Positions 38,403 through 48,114 of a DNA stretch of 64,000 nt are shown here, in pieces. Positions within the stretch are counted from its first letter, which is position 1; each line of letters begins with the position of its first letter. The notes below the pieces were generated by a model, which saw only the letters and a program-made list of their open reading frames with translations, was not told where the DNA came from and made no database searches. Source of the stretch: Synechococcus sp. MEDNS5 (GTDB lineage: Bacteria; Cyanobacteriota; Cyanobacteriia; PCC-6307; Cyanobiaceae); the NCBI RefSeq assembly GCF_014279875.1, contig NZ_CP047952.1, forward strand, positions 434,001-498,000, written 5' to 3'. Made by a program: the position numbers and the translations under genes.

Positions 38403-39562
38403 CGGATCAGCGTCAATTGTCTGAACTCAGCTCACAAGAACGGGGGCGGTACGCCCGCCACCTCACGCTGCCGGAACTTGGACTCGCCGGTCAGAGGCGT
38501 CTGAAGGCTGCCTCGGTGCTCTGTATCGGCGCTGGAGGCCTCGGTTCCCCGCTTCTCCTCTATTTAGCTGCTGCCGGGATCGGCCGACTCGGCATTGTGG
38601 ACGATGACCGCGTCGATCTCAGCAATCTTCAGCGGCAGGTGATCCACGGCCAGGATTCTGTCGGTGAGGTCAAAACCTCTTCAGCCAGCAAAAGGATTGG
38701 GGATCTCAATGGGCACTGTCAGGTGGAGGAGCATCCATGCAGGCTGACGGCGGAGAACGCTCTTCAGTTGATTGAGGGCTACGACCTTGTTGTGGATGGT
38801 TCGGATAATTTCCCGACCCGATATCTGATCAGCGACGCCTGCGTGATGCTCGGCAGACCGTTCATTTATGGATCCGTCCAGCGTTTTGAAGGCCAGGTCT
38901 CGGTGTTCAACCAAGGGCCACACTCTCCCGATTACCGCGACCTCGTGCCTCAGCCGCCTCCACGGGACCTTGTGCCATCTTGCGCCGATGGCGGTGTGAT
39001 GGGTGTGATGCCCGGATTGATCGGTCTCCTTCAGGCGACTGAAGCGATCAAGGTGATCACCGGTCTCGGTGACACCCTCGACGGGCGTTTGCTTTTGGTT
39101 GACAGCCTCAGCATGCGTTTCAGGGAGCTGCGCCTCGAACGCCGGCCTCATCGGCCCCCTATTGAACATCTGGAGAACTACGAGCAGTTCTGTAATCCTG
39201 GGGGTCCTGTTGAGGACGAGGAGTTCCAGGGAATGAACAGCATCTCAGTGCGTGAGCTCAAGGCGTTGCTCGATGAGAGAACCGATCTTGTGCTCCTGGA
39301 TGTTCGGCAGCAGGCTGAGGCTGATGTGGCGGTGATTCAGGGATCCCAGCTGATTCCTCTGGCCTCTATCGAATCGGGTGACGCGATCGAGCGGATCCGT
39401 TCGCTCGCGACCGGTCGAACTGTTTACGTGCATTGCAAACTGGGTGGTCGATCAGCCAAGGCCGTCGACCTGTTGACGAGCTTCGGAATCCAGGCGGTGA
39501 ATGTGACAGGAGGAATCGACGCCTGGAGCCAGGAGGTGGATGCCTCGGTGCCCCGTTATTGA
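38399..39562 (+). CDS. moeB: MoeB/ThiF-type adenylyltransferase with C-terminal rhodanese domain
   Basis: A 387-residue E1-like enzyme that adenylates the C-terminal glycine of ubiquitin-like sulfur carriers. The ATP site is GAGGLGSPLLLYLAAAG (about 41-57), with RLGIVDDDRVDLSNLQRQ and the VDGSDNFPTRYLI loop. PSCADGGVMGVMPG is the crossover-loop region. The rhodanese domain (from about 280) has active-site Cys in VHCKLGGRS (about 346) and could supply sulfur. The zinc-binding cysteine pairs of E. coli MoeB are replaced by SPDYRDL and RRPHRPP. Confidence 0.9.
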   Translation: MTDQRQLSELSSQERGRYARHLTLPELGLAGQRRLKAASVLCIGAGGLGSPLLLYLAAAGIGRLGIVDDDRVDLSNLQRQVIHGQDSVGEVKTSSASKRIGDLNGHCQVEEHPCRLTAENALQLIEGYDLVVDGSDNFPTRYLISDACVMLGRPFIYGSVQRFEGQVSVFNQGPHSPDYRDLVPQPPPRDLVPSCADGGVMGVMPGLIGLLQATEAIKVITGLGDTLDGRLLLVDSLSMRFRELRLERRPHRPPIEHLENYEQFCNPGGPVEDEEFQGMNSISVRELKALLDERTDLVLLDVRQQAEADVAVIQGSQLIPLASIESGDAIERIRSLATGRTVYVHCKLGGRSAKAVDLLTSFGIQAVNVTGGIDAWSQEVDASVPRY

Positions 39563-39565
39563 CCT

Positions 39566-40762
39566 TTAGTAATCAACCCCGCGTTTCAGATCAACGCCCT
39601 GCTCGGCGTAATGCTTGTGGCAGACCATCTCCGAGTGGACACTCGCGAGGTCGAAATAGGCCGGTGGATGTTTGCAACGGCCGGTGATGATCACCTCTGT
39701 TTCTGCAGGCTTGCGAAGCAGGGCCTGCACGATCGGCTCGACCGGCAGAAGCTCGAGATCAACGGTGGGATTGAGTTCATCGAGGATCACCGTTTTGTAA
39801 AGCCCGCTGGCGATTGCTGCACGGGCGATTTCCCAGGCCCTCTCTGCTTCCACGTAATCGATCGGCTGCTGCTGACCGCGCCAGACGATGGCGTCGCGGC
39901 CCGAACGCAAGTGATCCACCAGATGTGGATAGCTCTCGCGCAATGCTGCGATGGCGGCATCCTCGGTGTAACCGCTGCCCCCTTTCAGCCACTGAAGAAT
40001 GAGCACTCGGTGACTCTTGTCCTGGCTGATGCCGCGTCCGATGGCCTGCAGTGCTTTGCCGAGGGCGCTGGTGGATTTGCCCTTGCCTTCACCCGTGTAG
40101 ATCTCAATCCCTCCTGGTGTGGTGAAGGGCACCACAGGCTGGTTGTCATCTGAGGGCCGACGGTGGGCACGCATCTCAGAATGCAAGTCAGCGATTTGGA
40201 TCAGAGGCCTGGGTGCACCACGGCCGGTCACGATGATCTCCATTCCCTCCGGGCGGGAGGAGAGAGCTTGCACTACATCGTTGATCTCGAGAAGGCCGAG
40301 ATCCAGAACGGGATTGAGCTCGTCGAGCACCACGACGGAATACAGAGCGCTGGCAATGGCGCCACGGGCAATGTCCCAGCCCCTTTGTGCCTCCTGCTGA
40401 TCGAAGCGTGTGGCTTCTTCGGCATTGAAGTAATCGGCGCGGCCCGTGCGGACCTGATCGATCAGATGGGGAAAACCCTGTTGCAGGGCCTCGATGGCAG
40501 CGTCTTCGTCATAAGCCCGTCCAGGTCCCTTCAGAAATCGCAGCAGCAGCACCCGCGTGCGGCGCTGCTCGCAGATACCCAGGCCGATCGTGCGCAGCAC
40601 AACCCCCAGGGCCGCCTGACTTTTGCCCTTGCCGTCGCCGTCATAGACGTGCAACTGGCCGAGGCTGCGCTCCCTGCTGTCCGCCGCTGTGACGATGCCG
40701 ATGCCCCGGTTGCTACGCCGGCGCGCACCGTCTGAGGTATCGGATGAGCGTGTTGCGTCCAT
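39566..40762 (-). CDS. cobO: tandem-duplicated cob(I)yrinic acid a,c-diamide adenosyltransferase (CobO/BtuR type)
   Basis: A 398-residue protein made of two complete CobO-like P-loop domains, where the usual enzyme is about 200 residues. Domain 1 has Walker A DGDGKGKS (about 41-48), VVVLDELNPVLDLGLL and DLHSEMRAH. Domain 2 has TGEGKGKS (about 223-230), TVILDELNPTVDLELL and SVHSEMVCHKHY. These enzymes transfer the adenosyl group of ATP to cobalt in corrinoid synthesis. Both halves look catalytically intact. It is convergent with moeB (3-base gap) and divergent from larE. Confidence 0.92.
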   Translation of the reverse strand: MDATRSSDTSDGARRRSNRGIGIVTAADSRERSLGQLHVYDGDGKGKSQAALGVVLRTIGLGICEQRRTRVLLLRFLKGPGRAYDEDAAIEALQQGFPHLIDQVRTGRADYFNAEEATRFDQQEAQRGWDIARGAIASALYSVVVLDELNPVLDLGLLEINDVVQALSSRPEGMEIIVTGRGAPRPLIQIADLHSEMRAHRRPSDDNQPVVPFTTPGGIEIYTGEGKGKSTSALGKALQAIGRGISQDKSHRVLILQWLKGGSGYTEDAAIAALRESYPHLVDHLRSGRDAIVWRGQQQPIDYVEAERAWEIARAAIASGLYKTVILDELNPTVDLELLPVEPIVQALLRKPAETEVIITGRCKHPPAYFDLASVHSEMVCHKHYAEQGVDLKRGVDY

Positions 40763-40822
40763 CGACGTTTAGGAGATGGCGCTGCGTACGATCGGAGCAT
40801 ACTGAGATTCCTGTGTTCTTCA

Positions 40823-41674
40823 GTGGCCGAAACGCGCTTCCGTCCGCTGGAATCATTGCCTCGGGGCGACGAGGATCGCCTTGAGGCTCTGCGCGGCCTG
40901 TTGCGATCAGCCGGAAGCGTTTGTGTGGCCTACTCAGGCGGAGTGGACAGCACCCTTGTGGCGGCCATTGCTTGTGAACAATTGGGTGAGTCCGCCTTTG
41001 CCGTGACGGGTGTGTCTCCATCGCTTGCCCCTCATCTATTAGACGAGGCGCGACTCCAGGCCCGCTGGCTTGCGATCCGTCACCTGGAGGTGGGAACCAG
41101 CGAATTGGATGATCCGAACTACAGCTCGAATCCGATCGATCGCTGCTTCGCTTGCAAGCGGGAACTGCATCACCACCTCAAAGACATCGCCAGAGCCGCT
41201 GAAGGCGCAGTGGTTGTAGACGGGGTGAATCTCGATGACCTCGGAGACCATCGGCCCGGGATTGAAGCGGCCCGTCAGGCCGGTGTGCGATCGCCACTGG
41301 CCGAGCTGCAGATCGACAAAGCCACCATCAGGCGACTCTCCAAAGCCCTTGGTTTTCCCTGGTGGGATAAACCGGCCCAACCCTGTCTCGCCTCGCGATT
41401 CCCTTACGGGGAGGTGATCACGCACCAAAGACTGCGGCTGGTCGGAGCGGCGGAATCCTCGTTGATGGCCAGGGGATTTCCGCGCGTGCGCGTCCGCTGT
41501 CAAGGGCTTGCGGCTCGGATTGAAGTGCCTTCCAGCAAGCTCGGCGATTTTCTCAATGAGCCGATGCGCAGCGAACTGGTTCAGGAGTTCTTAGCCCTGG
41601 GGTTCACATCGGTCAGCGTTGATCTTGAGGGGCTGGTGAGTGGAAAGCTCAATCGCATGTCGACCATGCGCTGA
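40823..41674 (+). CDS. larE: LarE-type ATP-dependent sacrificial sulfur transferase (PP-loop)
   Basis: A 283-residue protein (GTG start) with PP-loop VAYSGGVDSTLVAA (about residues 36-49), RCFACKRELHHHL and the family block PCLASRFPYGEV with a Cys at about 188. LarE supplies sulfur from a protein cysteine for the nickel-pincer cofactor of lactate racemase. larA, larB and larC are not nearby, and many genomes hold LarE homologues without them, so the acceptor here may differ. It is divergent from cobO. Confidence 0.88.
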   Translation: MAETRFRPLESLPRGDEDRLEALRGLLRSAGSVCVAYSGGVDSTLVAAIACEQLGESAFAVTGVSPSLAPHLLDEARLQARWLAIRHLEVGTSELDDPNYSSNPIDRCFACKRELHHHLKDIARAAEGAVVVDGVNLDDLGDHRPGIEAARQAGVRSPLAELQIDKATIRRLSKALGFPWWDKPAQPCLASRFPYGEVITHQRLRLVGAAESSLMARGFPRVRVRCQGLAARIEVPSSKLGDFLNEPMRSELVQEFLALGFTSVSVDLEGLVSGKLNRMSTMR

Positions 41675-41711
41675 GGATTCCAGGCACCAACATTCGGTCA
41701 ATGGGAAGGCC

Positions 41712-42194
41712 TTAATGGGGAGACCAACCTGGCGTCCGCTCTGCTTCCGCCACAGCTGCCGGGGTTTCCCGTAAGAAGCTGCGTAGCGCATGGTTCATGG
41801 CCTTGAGTTCATCGCAGAGGTGCTGGCAAGCCTTCTCGGGCATGGTGTGATCGCCGCACGTGAAGACATCCACAGCTGCATACCCGGTTTCAGGCCAGGT
41901 GTGGATGGAGATGTGAGATTCCGCCAGAAGAGCCAGTCCAGTGACGCCTTGTGGTTCGAATCGATGGGTGATGAGGTTGAGAAGAGTGGCACCAGCACGT
42001 TTCGCAGCGGTCGTGATGGTGGTTCTCAAAAAAGCTTCGTCGTCGAGCTTGGTTTTGTCGCAATCGTAAAGCTCGAGAATGCAGTGCTTGCCCACCATGT
42101 CGGTGTCACTGGCAATCGGGGCACTGGCAGGGGTGCGGGTTTGAGCGTCGTCCCATCCCGGGTTGGGATGCAGGCATGACAGGGTCTGCTCCAT
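41712..42194 (-). CDS. speD: S-adenosylmethionine decarboxylase proenzyme
   Basis: SpeD (160 residues from ATG 42194) provides decarboxylated AdoMet for spermidine synthesis. The self-cleavage and pyruvoyl site is in [13 protein letters not shown], with cleavage expected between Glu 92 and Ser 93; a second conserved Cys is in [10 protein letters not shown]. The N-terminal 33 residues are longer than in short bacterial forms. It follows recF by 40 bases from this start (16 bases if ATG 42218 is used), so they may share a message. Confidence 0.94.
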   Translation of the reverse strand: MEQTLSCLHPNPGWDDAQTRTPASAPIASDTDMVGKHCILELYDCDKTKLDDEAFLRTTITTAAKRAGATLLNLITHRFEPQGVTGLALLAESHISIHTWPETGYAAVDVFTCGDHTMPEKACQHLCDELKAMNHALRSFLRETPAAVAEAERTPGWSPH

Positions 42195-42234
42195 CAGGAT
42201 GCAAAAGAAAACAGTCATCCACTTTAGCTGTATC

Positions 42235-43341
42235 TCAACCGTTTCTCAAATGATCAGCATTGAGAATCTGTGAGCGTTGCCGCCATTCGCCCTCAAAGGC
42301 GTTGAGATGGGTGGCACTCACAAGACACTGATGGCTGTCACCCACCGCTTCCAGCAAGGCCAGTTGTCGCTGCGGATCCAATTCCGCCAGCACATCGTCC
42401 AGCAGCAGGAGCGGTGGATGGCCGCAGAGCTCTCCCACCAGTTCCAGTTCCGCCAGTTTCAGCGCCAGAACAAGGGTGCGCTGTTGACCTGATGACCCGA
42501 AGCGACGGGCGATGGTGCCATTCAGCAGCATGTCGATCTCGTCCCGATGGGGGCCGACTCGGCAGCTGCCGAGCCGTTCCTCCTCACAGCGTTGGCGGTG
42601 CAGCTGCTGTTCGATCGCCAGTCGCCAGGGCTCTTCGGCCTCCTCCCCTTCCAAAACGCTCCCTGGGCTGTAGCGGAGCTCCAATTGTTCATGGCCCTGG
42701 CTCAAGCGTGACTGCCAGGCCGCTGCCAGGGGTTCGAGCCGCGACAGAGCCCGGCGTCGGCGCCGGTGAATTCGTGTGCAGACCAGAGCCATCTGAATGT
42801 CGAAGCTGTCCAGGAGCGCTTGGTGTTCGATGCTTGTTCCTCCGCCCCCTCGTCTCCAGAACTGGCTGCGCTGGCGCAGGAGGCGGTTGTACCGTCCGAT
42901 CAACTCGGCATAGATCGGCTCCAGTTGCAACACGACCCGATCGAGCCAGTGGCGTCTTAGGGCCGGTTCTCCCCGCACAAGATGAAGATCCAGGGCACTG
43001 AAGCCCACACAGCGCAGGGGCCCAATCAGATCCATCTGACGCTGCAGCACCTTGCCGTTGCGTCGTGCCTGACGGCCACCGCGGCGGCGGAGCTCCAGCT
43101 CAACTTCGATGTCGTCAACGCAGGAGGCCTTCAACAGAGCTCTTGAAGCGTTCCAGTGGATCAGATCCGCATCCTGACTGCTGCGGTGAGAGCGCAAACT
43201 CCCCAGGAGTTCCACTGATTCCAGCAGGTTGGATTTGCCGATGCCGTTGCTGCCGATCACCAGCAAACGCGGCGCTTCGATCTCCAGCTGCAGGTGGCAG
43301 TGGTTGCGGAACGCCTGCAGTTCAAGCCGGAGAAGCCGAAT
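42235..43341 (-). CDS. recF: DNA replication and repair protein RecF, with an unusual start
   Basis: RecF loads RecA at gapped DNA during repair. Walker A is GSNGIGKSN (about 30-38), the ABC-type signature is [18 protein letters not shown], and Walker B is [12 protein letters not shown]. The conserved RecF N-terminus ([12 protein letters not shown]) lies upstream of TTG 43266, the first usual start in frame. Between that and the upstream in-frame TAG there is no ATG or GTG. ATT 43341 gives a 368-residue protein with a canonical N-terminus; GTC or ACG-like starts are the alternatives. Confidence 0.85.
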   Translation of the reverse strand: MRLLRLELQAFRNHCHLQLEIEAPRLLVIGSNGIGKSNLLESVELLGSLRSHRSSQDADLIHWNASRALLKASCVDDIEVELELRRRGGRQARRNGKVLQRQMDLIGPLRCVGFSALDLHLVRGEPALRRHWLDRVVLQLEPIYAELIGRYNRLLRQRSQFWRRGGGGTSIEHQALLDSFDIQMALVCTRIHRRRRRALSRLEPLAAAWQSRLSQGHEQLELRYSPGSVLEGEEAEEPWRLAIEQQLHRQRCEEERLGSCRVGPHRDEIDMLLNGTIARRFGSSGQQRTLVLALKLAELELVGELCGHPPLLLLDDVLAELDPQRQLALLEAVGDSHQCLVSATHLNAFEGEWRQRSQILNADHLRNG

Positions 43342-43403
43342 CGGTCCGGGTGCGACGTGTCGCTAAGGTAACCAAATCGTGGTTGTTCTCCCAACTGCCG
43401 CGT

Positions 43404-43477
43404 GGGCATGTAGCTCAGTTGGATAGAGCATCAGATTCCGGTTCTGAGGGTCGGGGGTTCGAGTCCCTCCATGCTCG
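43404..43477 (+). tRNA. trnR-CCG: tRNA-Arg (CCG anticodon)
   Basis: A 74-base tRNA. Acceptor GGGCATG pairs with CATGCTC (one G-T), anticodon stem TCAGA/TCTGA encloses loop TTCCGGT, and the T-arm has GGTTCGAGT. It reads CGG. It overlaps, on the opposite strand, the last 63 bases of the GNAT reading frame. Confidence 0.97.
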
Positions 43478-43957
43478 TGTTTCGTCAGGCTCCACCAGGG
43501 CTCGGAGCCTTAACCCCATGGTTCGGATTCCCCCTGGATCGAGGATGTATCCATGGGTTTTCAGAGCGGTTAGGGCCTGGGGAGGTGCCGAAATCGAAAT
43601 ACTGCAGCCCGGAAGATCTCTGCGCAGAACCGCGAGGGAACGGTGAACAAGAACGTCAAGCAGATGGACTTGATCCGGCCCTGGCCGCGCTGCGAGGTTC
43701 CAGAGGTTGGCATTCAGAGCCTGATCGGTTGTGGTGCGTACAAACCCAGCAAGCGCATGATCGTTGTCCAGGATGGTCATGACCCAGAGACTGCGGCTTA
43801 GGGCGAGTGACCAGCGCTCCTCTGGATGGACCTGGTCACCGCAAGCCTTAAGCAGCGCATTGATGCTGGCTCCATCAGGGATGTGGTCAATTTTTAGGGA
43901 ATAACCCTCCTTGAGGGATGGCGCTGCGGGTTGTCTGCGGAAGGGAAGCAATGCCAA
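43415..43957 (-). CDS. GNAT-like acetyltransferase whose frame runs into antisense tRNA
   Basis: A 180-residue frame. Residues about 18-150 resemble a Gcn5-related N-acetyltransferase: DNDHALAGFVRTTTDQ forms the central strands, HLLDVLVHRSLAVLRRDL the acetyl-CoA helix region, and LKTHGYILDPGG the end of the fold. It starts directly after the ppc stop and is probably co-transcribed with trpE-gshA-ppc. The final 21 or so residues (RDSNPRPSEPESDALS) are a translation of the antisense strand of tRNA-Arg, a well-known annotation artefact motif, so no stop codon occurs before the tRNA gene. Confidence 0.72.
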   Translation of the reverse strand: MALLPFRRQPAAPSLKEGYSLKIDHIPDGASINALLKACGDQVHPEERWSLALSRSLWVMTILDNDHALAGFVRTTTDQALNANLWNLAARPGPDQVHLLDVLVHRSLAVLRRDLPGCSISISAPPQALTALKTHGYILDPGGIRTMGLRLRALVEPDETRAWRDSNPRPSEPESDALSN

Positions 43958-46900
43958 TCACCCGGTGTTGCGCATGCCTGCGGCGATGCCATTGATCGTG
44001 AGAAGGGCACCACGAAGCAGTTCGCTGCGGCTGTAGGTGCGACCGTCGCCGTCGCTGGGAGATTCGCTCATCGGTGGTTGGCGATTCTGGTCCCGTAAAC
44101 GGCGCAGCAGGGCGACCTGAAGAAATCCCAACGGCACGATGGTGCGGTTGCGCAAATCAACAGAGAGCTGAAGGGCTGGATCTGCGTCCAGCAGTCGCTC
44201 TTGCCCTGTGATCTCCAGAACAAGGCGGCGGGTAAGGCTGTATTCCTCGGCGATGGTCTTGTAGATGCCGTCGAACGCTTCGCGGTGATCGGCACTCCCC
44301 AGGCTGGTCACGTAGTGACGGGCCAGATCCAGATCCACCTTGGAAAGGGTCATCTCCACCTTGGAGATGAGCATCCTGAAGAAGGGCCATCGTTGGTGGA
44401 GGGTCCGCAGCAATGACATCTGATCGGGGTCGTTCTCAAGCTCTTCGTGCAGGGCTGTGCCCACACCAAACCAGCTGGGAAGCAGAAAGCGGCTTTGGGT
44501 CCAGCCAAACACCCAGGGAATTGCCCGCAGGCTGGAGAGATCGCGCGTTCCGGTTTTGCGCCGGGCCGGCCGGCTGGAGATCTGAAGCTTGCTGATCTCC
44601 TCGATCGGCGTCACCTGCTCGAAGAAAGCGACCAGATCTGGGTTGTCGTGCACCAAAGCGCGGTAGTGGCGCCGGGAGCAGCGGGCCAGTCGAGCCATCA
44701 AATCGTTCCAGCTGGGGGTGGCATCCAGTTGGTTCGTGACCAGGCTGTTCTGCACGACCGCGGTGGTCATGGTTTCGAGGTTGTAGAGAGCCAGCTCAGG
44801 GAGGCTGTACTTCGAGGCGAGGACTTCCCCTTGCTCCGTGATCTTGATGCGTCCCTGGAGCGTGCCACTGGGCTGAGCGAGAATCGCCTGGTAAGCAGGT
44901 CCCCCTCCTCTGCCGACTGAACCGCCGCGTCCGTGGAACAGCCTCAGGGCTAGGCCGTTCCTTGCCGCCAGGTCCTGGAGGGCAATCTGTGCTTTATGGA
45001 TCTCCCAATTGCTGGAGAGGAAGCCCGAATCCTTGTTGCTGTCGGAATACCCGAGCATCAGCTCTTGCAGGGGTTGGCCTTGGCTGCCAACTCTGGGAAG
45101 CAGGTTGCGATAAAGAGGGTTCTGGAACAGCTGTTCCATCACCTCTGGAGCTCTCTGCAGATCCTCCACGGTTTCGAAGAGAGGAACGACCAGAAGGTCG
45201 GCATGGCCTGCAGAAGGTTCCACAAGCCCCGCCTCCTTCGCCAGGAGAAGCACTTCGAGCAGGTCCGAAACGCTGTGACTCATTGAGATCACATAGGTTC
45301 GGCAAATGCGACTGCCAAATTCATCCTGGAGGCGATGCAGCGTCCGGAAGACATCAACAGTTTCTTCTGTAGTGGGTGACCAGCTCACGGAGGGTGGGAT
45401 CAAGGGGCGGCGGGTTTGCAGCTCCTGAAGCAGCCAGTTCACGCGTTCCTGTTCATTCAGATCTCCATAGGCCTGGTCGGGGTTGAGATAGCGGCTCACT
45501 TCATCCAGAGCATCGCTGTGGCGAGTGCTCTCCTGACGGATGTCCAGGCCGGCAAGGCAAAAACCGAAAATATGCACCTGGGTGAGCAGGGTGTCGAGGG
45601 GCTCGCAGGTGAGGTCTGTACTGACCAAACTCGTGCGAATCAGTTCAAGGTCACTGCGGAACTCGGCCACGGAGCCGTAGTGAAGCGATTCACTTTGAGG
45701 TCCTTCGGGGTTGGAGCTCACCAGTCCATCCGCTGGAGCCCGCCAGCCGGCGTCCGCCAGCTGCTGATTGCGGATCTGGGTGAGGCGCAGCCGCTCAAGC
45801 ACAAAACTCAGCTTGAGTCGGTAAGGCTCCAGGCGATAGCGGGTGGCACGCTCTTCGTAGACCTCGGGGAACCGCAACCGATCCATTTCCAGAGATTCAA
45901 GGAGTGGAGCACTGACCTGGCTCCACTGCATCGAGATGCTCAGCTGGTCTCGAAGCCCCTGGACCGCGCTCACATAGCGCTCCAGCATCAGCTGGCGCTG
46001 ATAGCAGGCCGTTCGCCAGGTGATGTCAGTCGTGACTGAGGGATTGCCATCGCGATCGGATCCAACCCAGGAACCGAAGGTGCAGAAGGATGACGGCGGC
46101 AGTTGAACATCCGGGTAGCTACAAGCCAGTGCCGAGGAGAGTCGCCGGCGCAGCTGGGGCATGGCATCGAAGAGCACCTGCTGGAAGTAGTGCAGGGCGT
46201 AATCAACCTCATCGAGAACCGATGGTTTGAACTGGTGCAGCTCATCAGTGCGCCACCACAGCCTGATTTCCTCTTCCAGTTGAAGGCGGATGGTTCCAGC
46301 TTCAAAGGCGTTGGATTCAGTTTTGGTTTCAAGCTGCTGCAGCAGGCTCGCGACCCGCCGCTGCTTATGGCGGACCGTGTGACGGACGATCTCGGTGGGG
46401 TGGGCGGTGAAGACCAGGCGGATATCGAGCTCCTGCAGCAGGGTTTCCAGCTGGGCAGGGGGAACGTTCAATCGGCGCAGGCGTTCAAAAAGTTCCCGGA
46501 AGGTTGCCGGTTCCGTTTGTGTGGCCAGGGGCGGTGCGAACGGGTTGATCTGTTCCGCCATGTCCTGCGAGCGGACGATGCTCTCCAGGTATCCGTCTTC
46601 CTCGATGCGTTGCTCGAGGATGTTCACCAATTGGAAATAGAGCGAAAAAGCCCGGGCCGCAGCGATGGCTTCCGACAGGTCCATGTCCCTGATCAGCGAC
46701 ACCAAAGCGTCACTGCTGATTGCGTTTCCGTCAGGGAGGACCGGGTCGCTGAGTTGTTTCATGCGGAGCAGGCGCTCCGCCTGCTCCGCTGGGCACTCGC
46801 TGCGAAGAACAGTCTGCCAAAGGTCCTCGACCAGGGCCAGTCGCTGCTGCAGGAGCTGTCCACCGACGGGAGCCTCGCTGACCGCAGCCCTGGGCTGTTC

Positions 46901-46969
46901 GCTCTCAGGAGTGACTGCGGAGGAGGAGGACATTGAAGACCCGCCGGGATCGGAAACCGTCATGATCAT
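43958..46969 (-). CDS. ppc: phosphoenolpyruvate carboxylase
   Basis: PEPC (1003 residues) makes oxaloacetate from PEP and bicarbonate, the main anaplerotic step in cyanobacteria. The catalytic-His motif is [13 protein letters not shown], the PEP-binding motif [14 protein letters not shown], and [14 protein letters not shown] and the C-terminal [11 protein letters not shown] are complete. ATG 46969 overlaps the gshA stop as ATGA; ATG 46963 is also possible. The full length indicates a working enzyme. Confidence 0.98.
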   Translation of the reverse strand: MIMTVSDPGGSSMSSSSAVTPESEQPRAAVSEAPVGGQLLQQRLALVEDLWQTVLRSECPAEQAERLLRMKQLSDPVLPDGNAISSDALVSLIRDMDLSEAIAAARAFSLYFQLVNILEQRIEEDGYLESIVRSQDMAEQINPFAPPLATQTEPATFRELFERLRRLNVPPAQLETLLQELDIRLVFTAHPTEIVRHTVRHKQRRVASLLQQLETKTESNAFEAGTIRLQLEEEIRLWWRTDELHQFKPSVLDEVDYALHYFQQVLFDAMPQLRRRLSSALACSYPDVQLPPSSFCTFGSWVGSDRDGNPSVTTDITWRTACYQRQLMLERYVSAVQGLRDQLSISMQWSQVSAPLLESLEMDRLRFPEVYEERATRYRLEPYRLKLSFVLERLRLTQIRNQQLADAGWRAPADGLVSSNPEGPQSESLHYGSVAEFRSDLELIRTSLVSTDLTCEPLDTLLTQVHIFGFCLAGLDIRQESTRHSDALDEVSRYLNPDQAYGDLNEQERVNWLLQELQTRRPLIPPSVSWSPTTEETVDVFRTLHRLQDEFGSRICRTYVISMSHSVSDLLEVLLLAKEAGLVEPSAGHADLLVVPLFETVEDLQRAPEVMEQLFQNPLYRNLLPRVGSQGQPLQELMLGYSDSNKDSGFLSSNWEIHKAQIALQDLAARNGLALRLFHGRGGSVGRGGGPAYQAILAQPSGTLQGRIKITEQGEVLASKYSLPELALYNLETMTTAVVQNSLVTNQLDATPSWNDLMARLARCSRRHYRALVHDNPDLVAFFEQVTPIEEISKLQISSRPARRKTGTRDLSSLRAIPWVFGWTQSRFLLPSWFGVGTALHEELENDPDQMSLLRTLHQRWPFFRMLISKVEMTLSKVDLDLARHYVTSLGSADHREAFDGIYKTIAEEYSLTRRLVLEITGQERLLDADPALQLSVDLRNRTIVPLGFLQVALLRRLRDQNRQPPMSESPSDGDGRTYSRSELLRGALLTINGIAAGMRNTG

Positions 46970-48114
46970 CCCAAAGCATGATGGCCGGGTGCGGAAACAA
47001 GTGGGGATTCCTCCGCTTCCATCGCCCTGATGCTGTTGCTGAGCACGGTTTGGATCGTGCCACCATCACGAATACTGGCCAGCCAGCGCATCGCCTGATT
47101 CCCCTGATCGAGGATGGTGGCCAGGGGCTGAAGCCGTTCGCTCAGGTGGAGTTCCGCTGCCAAAGGCTCCACGGATTCGATCAACATCAGCAGCCAGTCT
47201 CTGCACTGCAGTGGCCGGCCGTCTTCCCAGTGATGGAGGGTGGCCTCGAGGCTTGTCTGGGCTGCTGCCCGGTCATTGTCCAGGCTGAGCTGCTCGAGGT
47301 CGTCCAGGTTCAACGAGCTCCTGGTCATGGGGTCGTGAGCGGAGGGGGCACGGAGGATCTGCTGAACTCTGAGTTCGAGCAAGGTGGTGATCGCCAGCAG
47401 ATGGGCTGGATCGGTGATCAGATCACAGATGCGCAGCTCCAGCCGATTGAGTTGATGAGGCCGCTCAGGACCGTTGGGGCGCACGGATGTCCAGAGATGG
47501 CGCACGTTATGCATTGTCCCCGCTGCGATTTGCTCCTCTGTCCAGCGAATGAAGTGCTGATGATCGACGAACAACGGGACGCGAGCAGGCGTGAGGGGGA
47601 ACTGCAGCCAGCGCTGGGAATGGGCTCCGGTGACCTCGCCATTGAGAAATGGGGAACTGGCACTGAGGGCGAGCATCAGTGCCGCCTCACATCGAACCAG
47701 GCGTAAAGCCTGGAACAGTGCCTCTGGATTTTCGATGCCGAGGTTGATATGGATGCTGGCTGTCACCACATCCGTGCCGTAGGTGGCTTCAATCAGATCG
47801 TGGTACGGATTCTTGGGATCGGACCGTTCAAACCGTGTTGCATCTCCCAAACTGAGAGTGCTGCCGGGAAGCAAGGTCAAGTCCCGCGACTGAAGCCATG
47901 TCCGCAGGGTGCGTCGTGGCGAGAGCAGAGCCTCCGTGAGCGGTCCATAGTCCGATTCTGGAGCTGTGACGTATTCGAGGTTGCGGTGATCCGGCTCCGT
48001 GACGAAGCCTTCGAGTTCTTGTTTGGCGGTGGCTGCAATCCCGACGTTGCGACCATCGCGTCGACCGGTGAACAGTTCGACCTCAAAGCCTTTGAGCAAA
48101 TGATCCTTGGTCAT
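46966..48114 (-). CDS. gshA: glutamate-cysteine ligase, cyanobacterial type
   Basis: A 382-residue GCS2-type ligase that makes gamma-glutamylcysteine for glutathione. It begins [12 protein letters not shown] and shows [30 protein letters not shown] and [12 protein letters not shown], as in the cyanobacterial GshA family, which differs from the E. coli enzyme. It overlaps trpE and ppc by 4 bases each (ATGA), which implies one coupled operon. Confidence 0.93.
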   Translation of the reverse strand: MTKDHLLKGFEVELFTGRRDGRNVGIAATAKQELEGFVTEPDHRNLEYVTAPESDYGPLTEALLSPRRTLRTWLQSRDLTLLPGSTLSLGDATRFERSDPKNPYHDLIEATYGTDVVTASIHINLGIENPEALFQALRLVRCEAALMLALSASSPFLNGEVTGAHSQRWLQFPLTPARVPLFVDHQHFIRWTEEQIAAGTMHNVRHLWTSVRPNGPERPHQLNRLELRICDLITDPAHLLAITTLLELRVQQILRAPSAHDPMTRSSLNLDDLEQLSLDNDRAAAQTSLEATLHHWEDGRPLQCRDWLLMLIESVEPLAAELHLSERLQPLATILDQGNQAMRWLASIRDGGTIQTVLSNSIRAMEAEESPLVSAPGHHALG

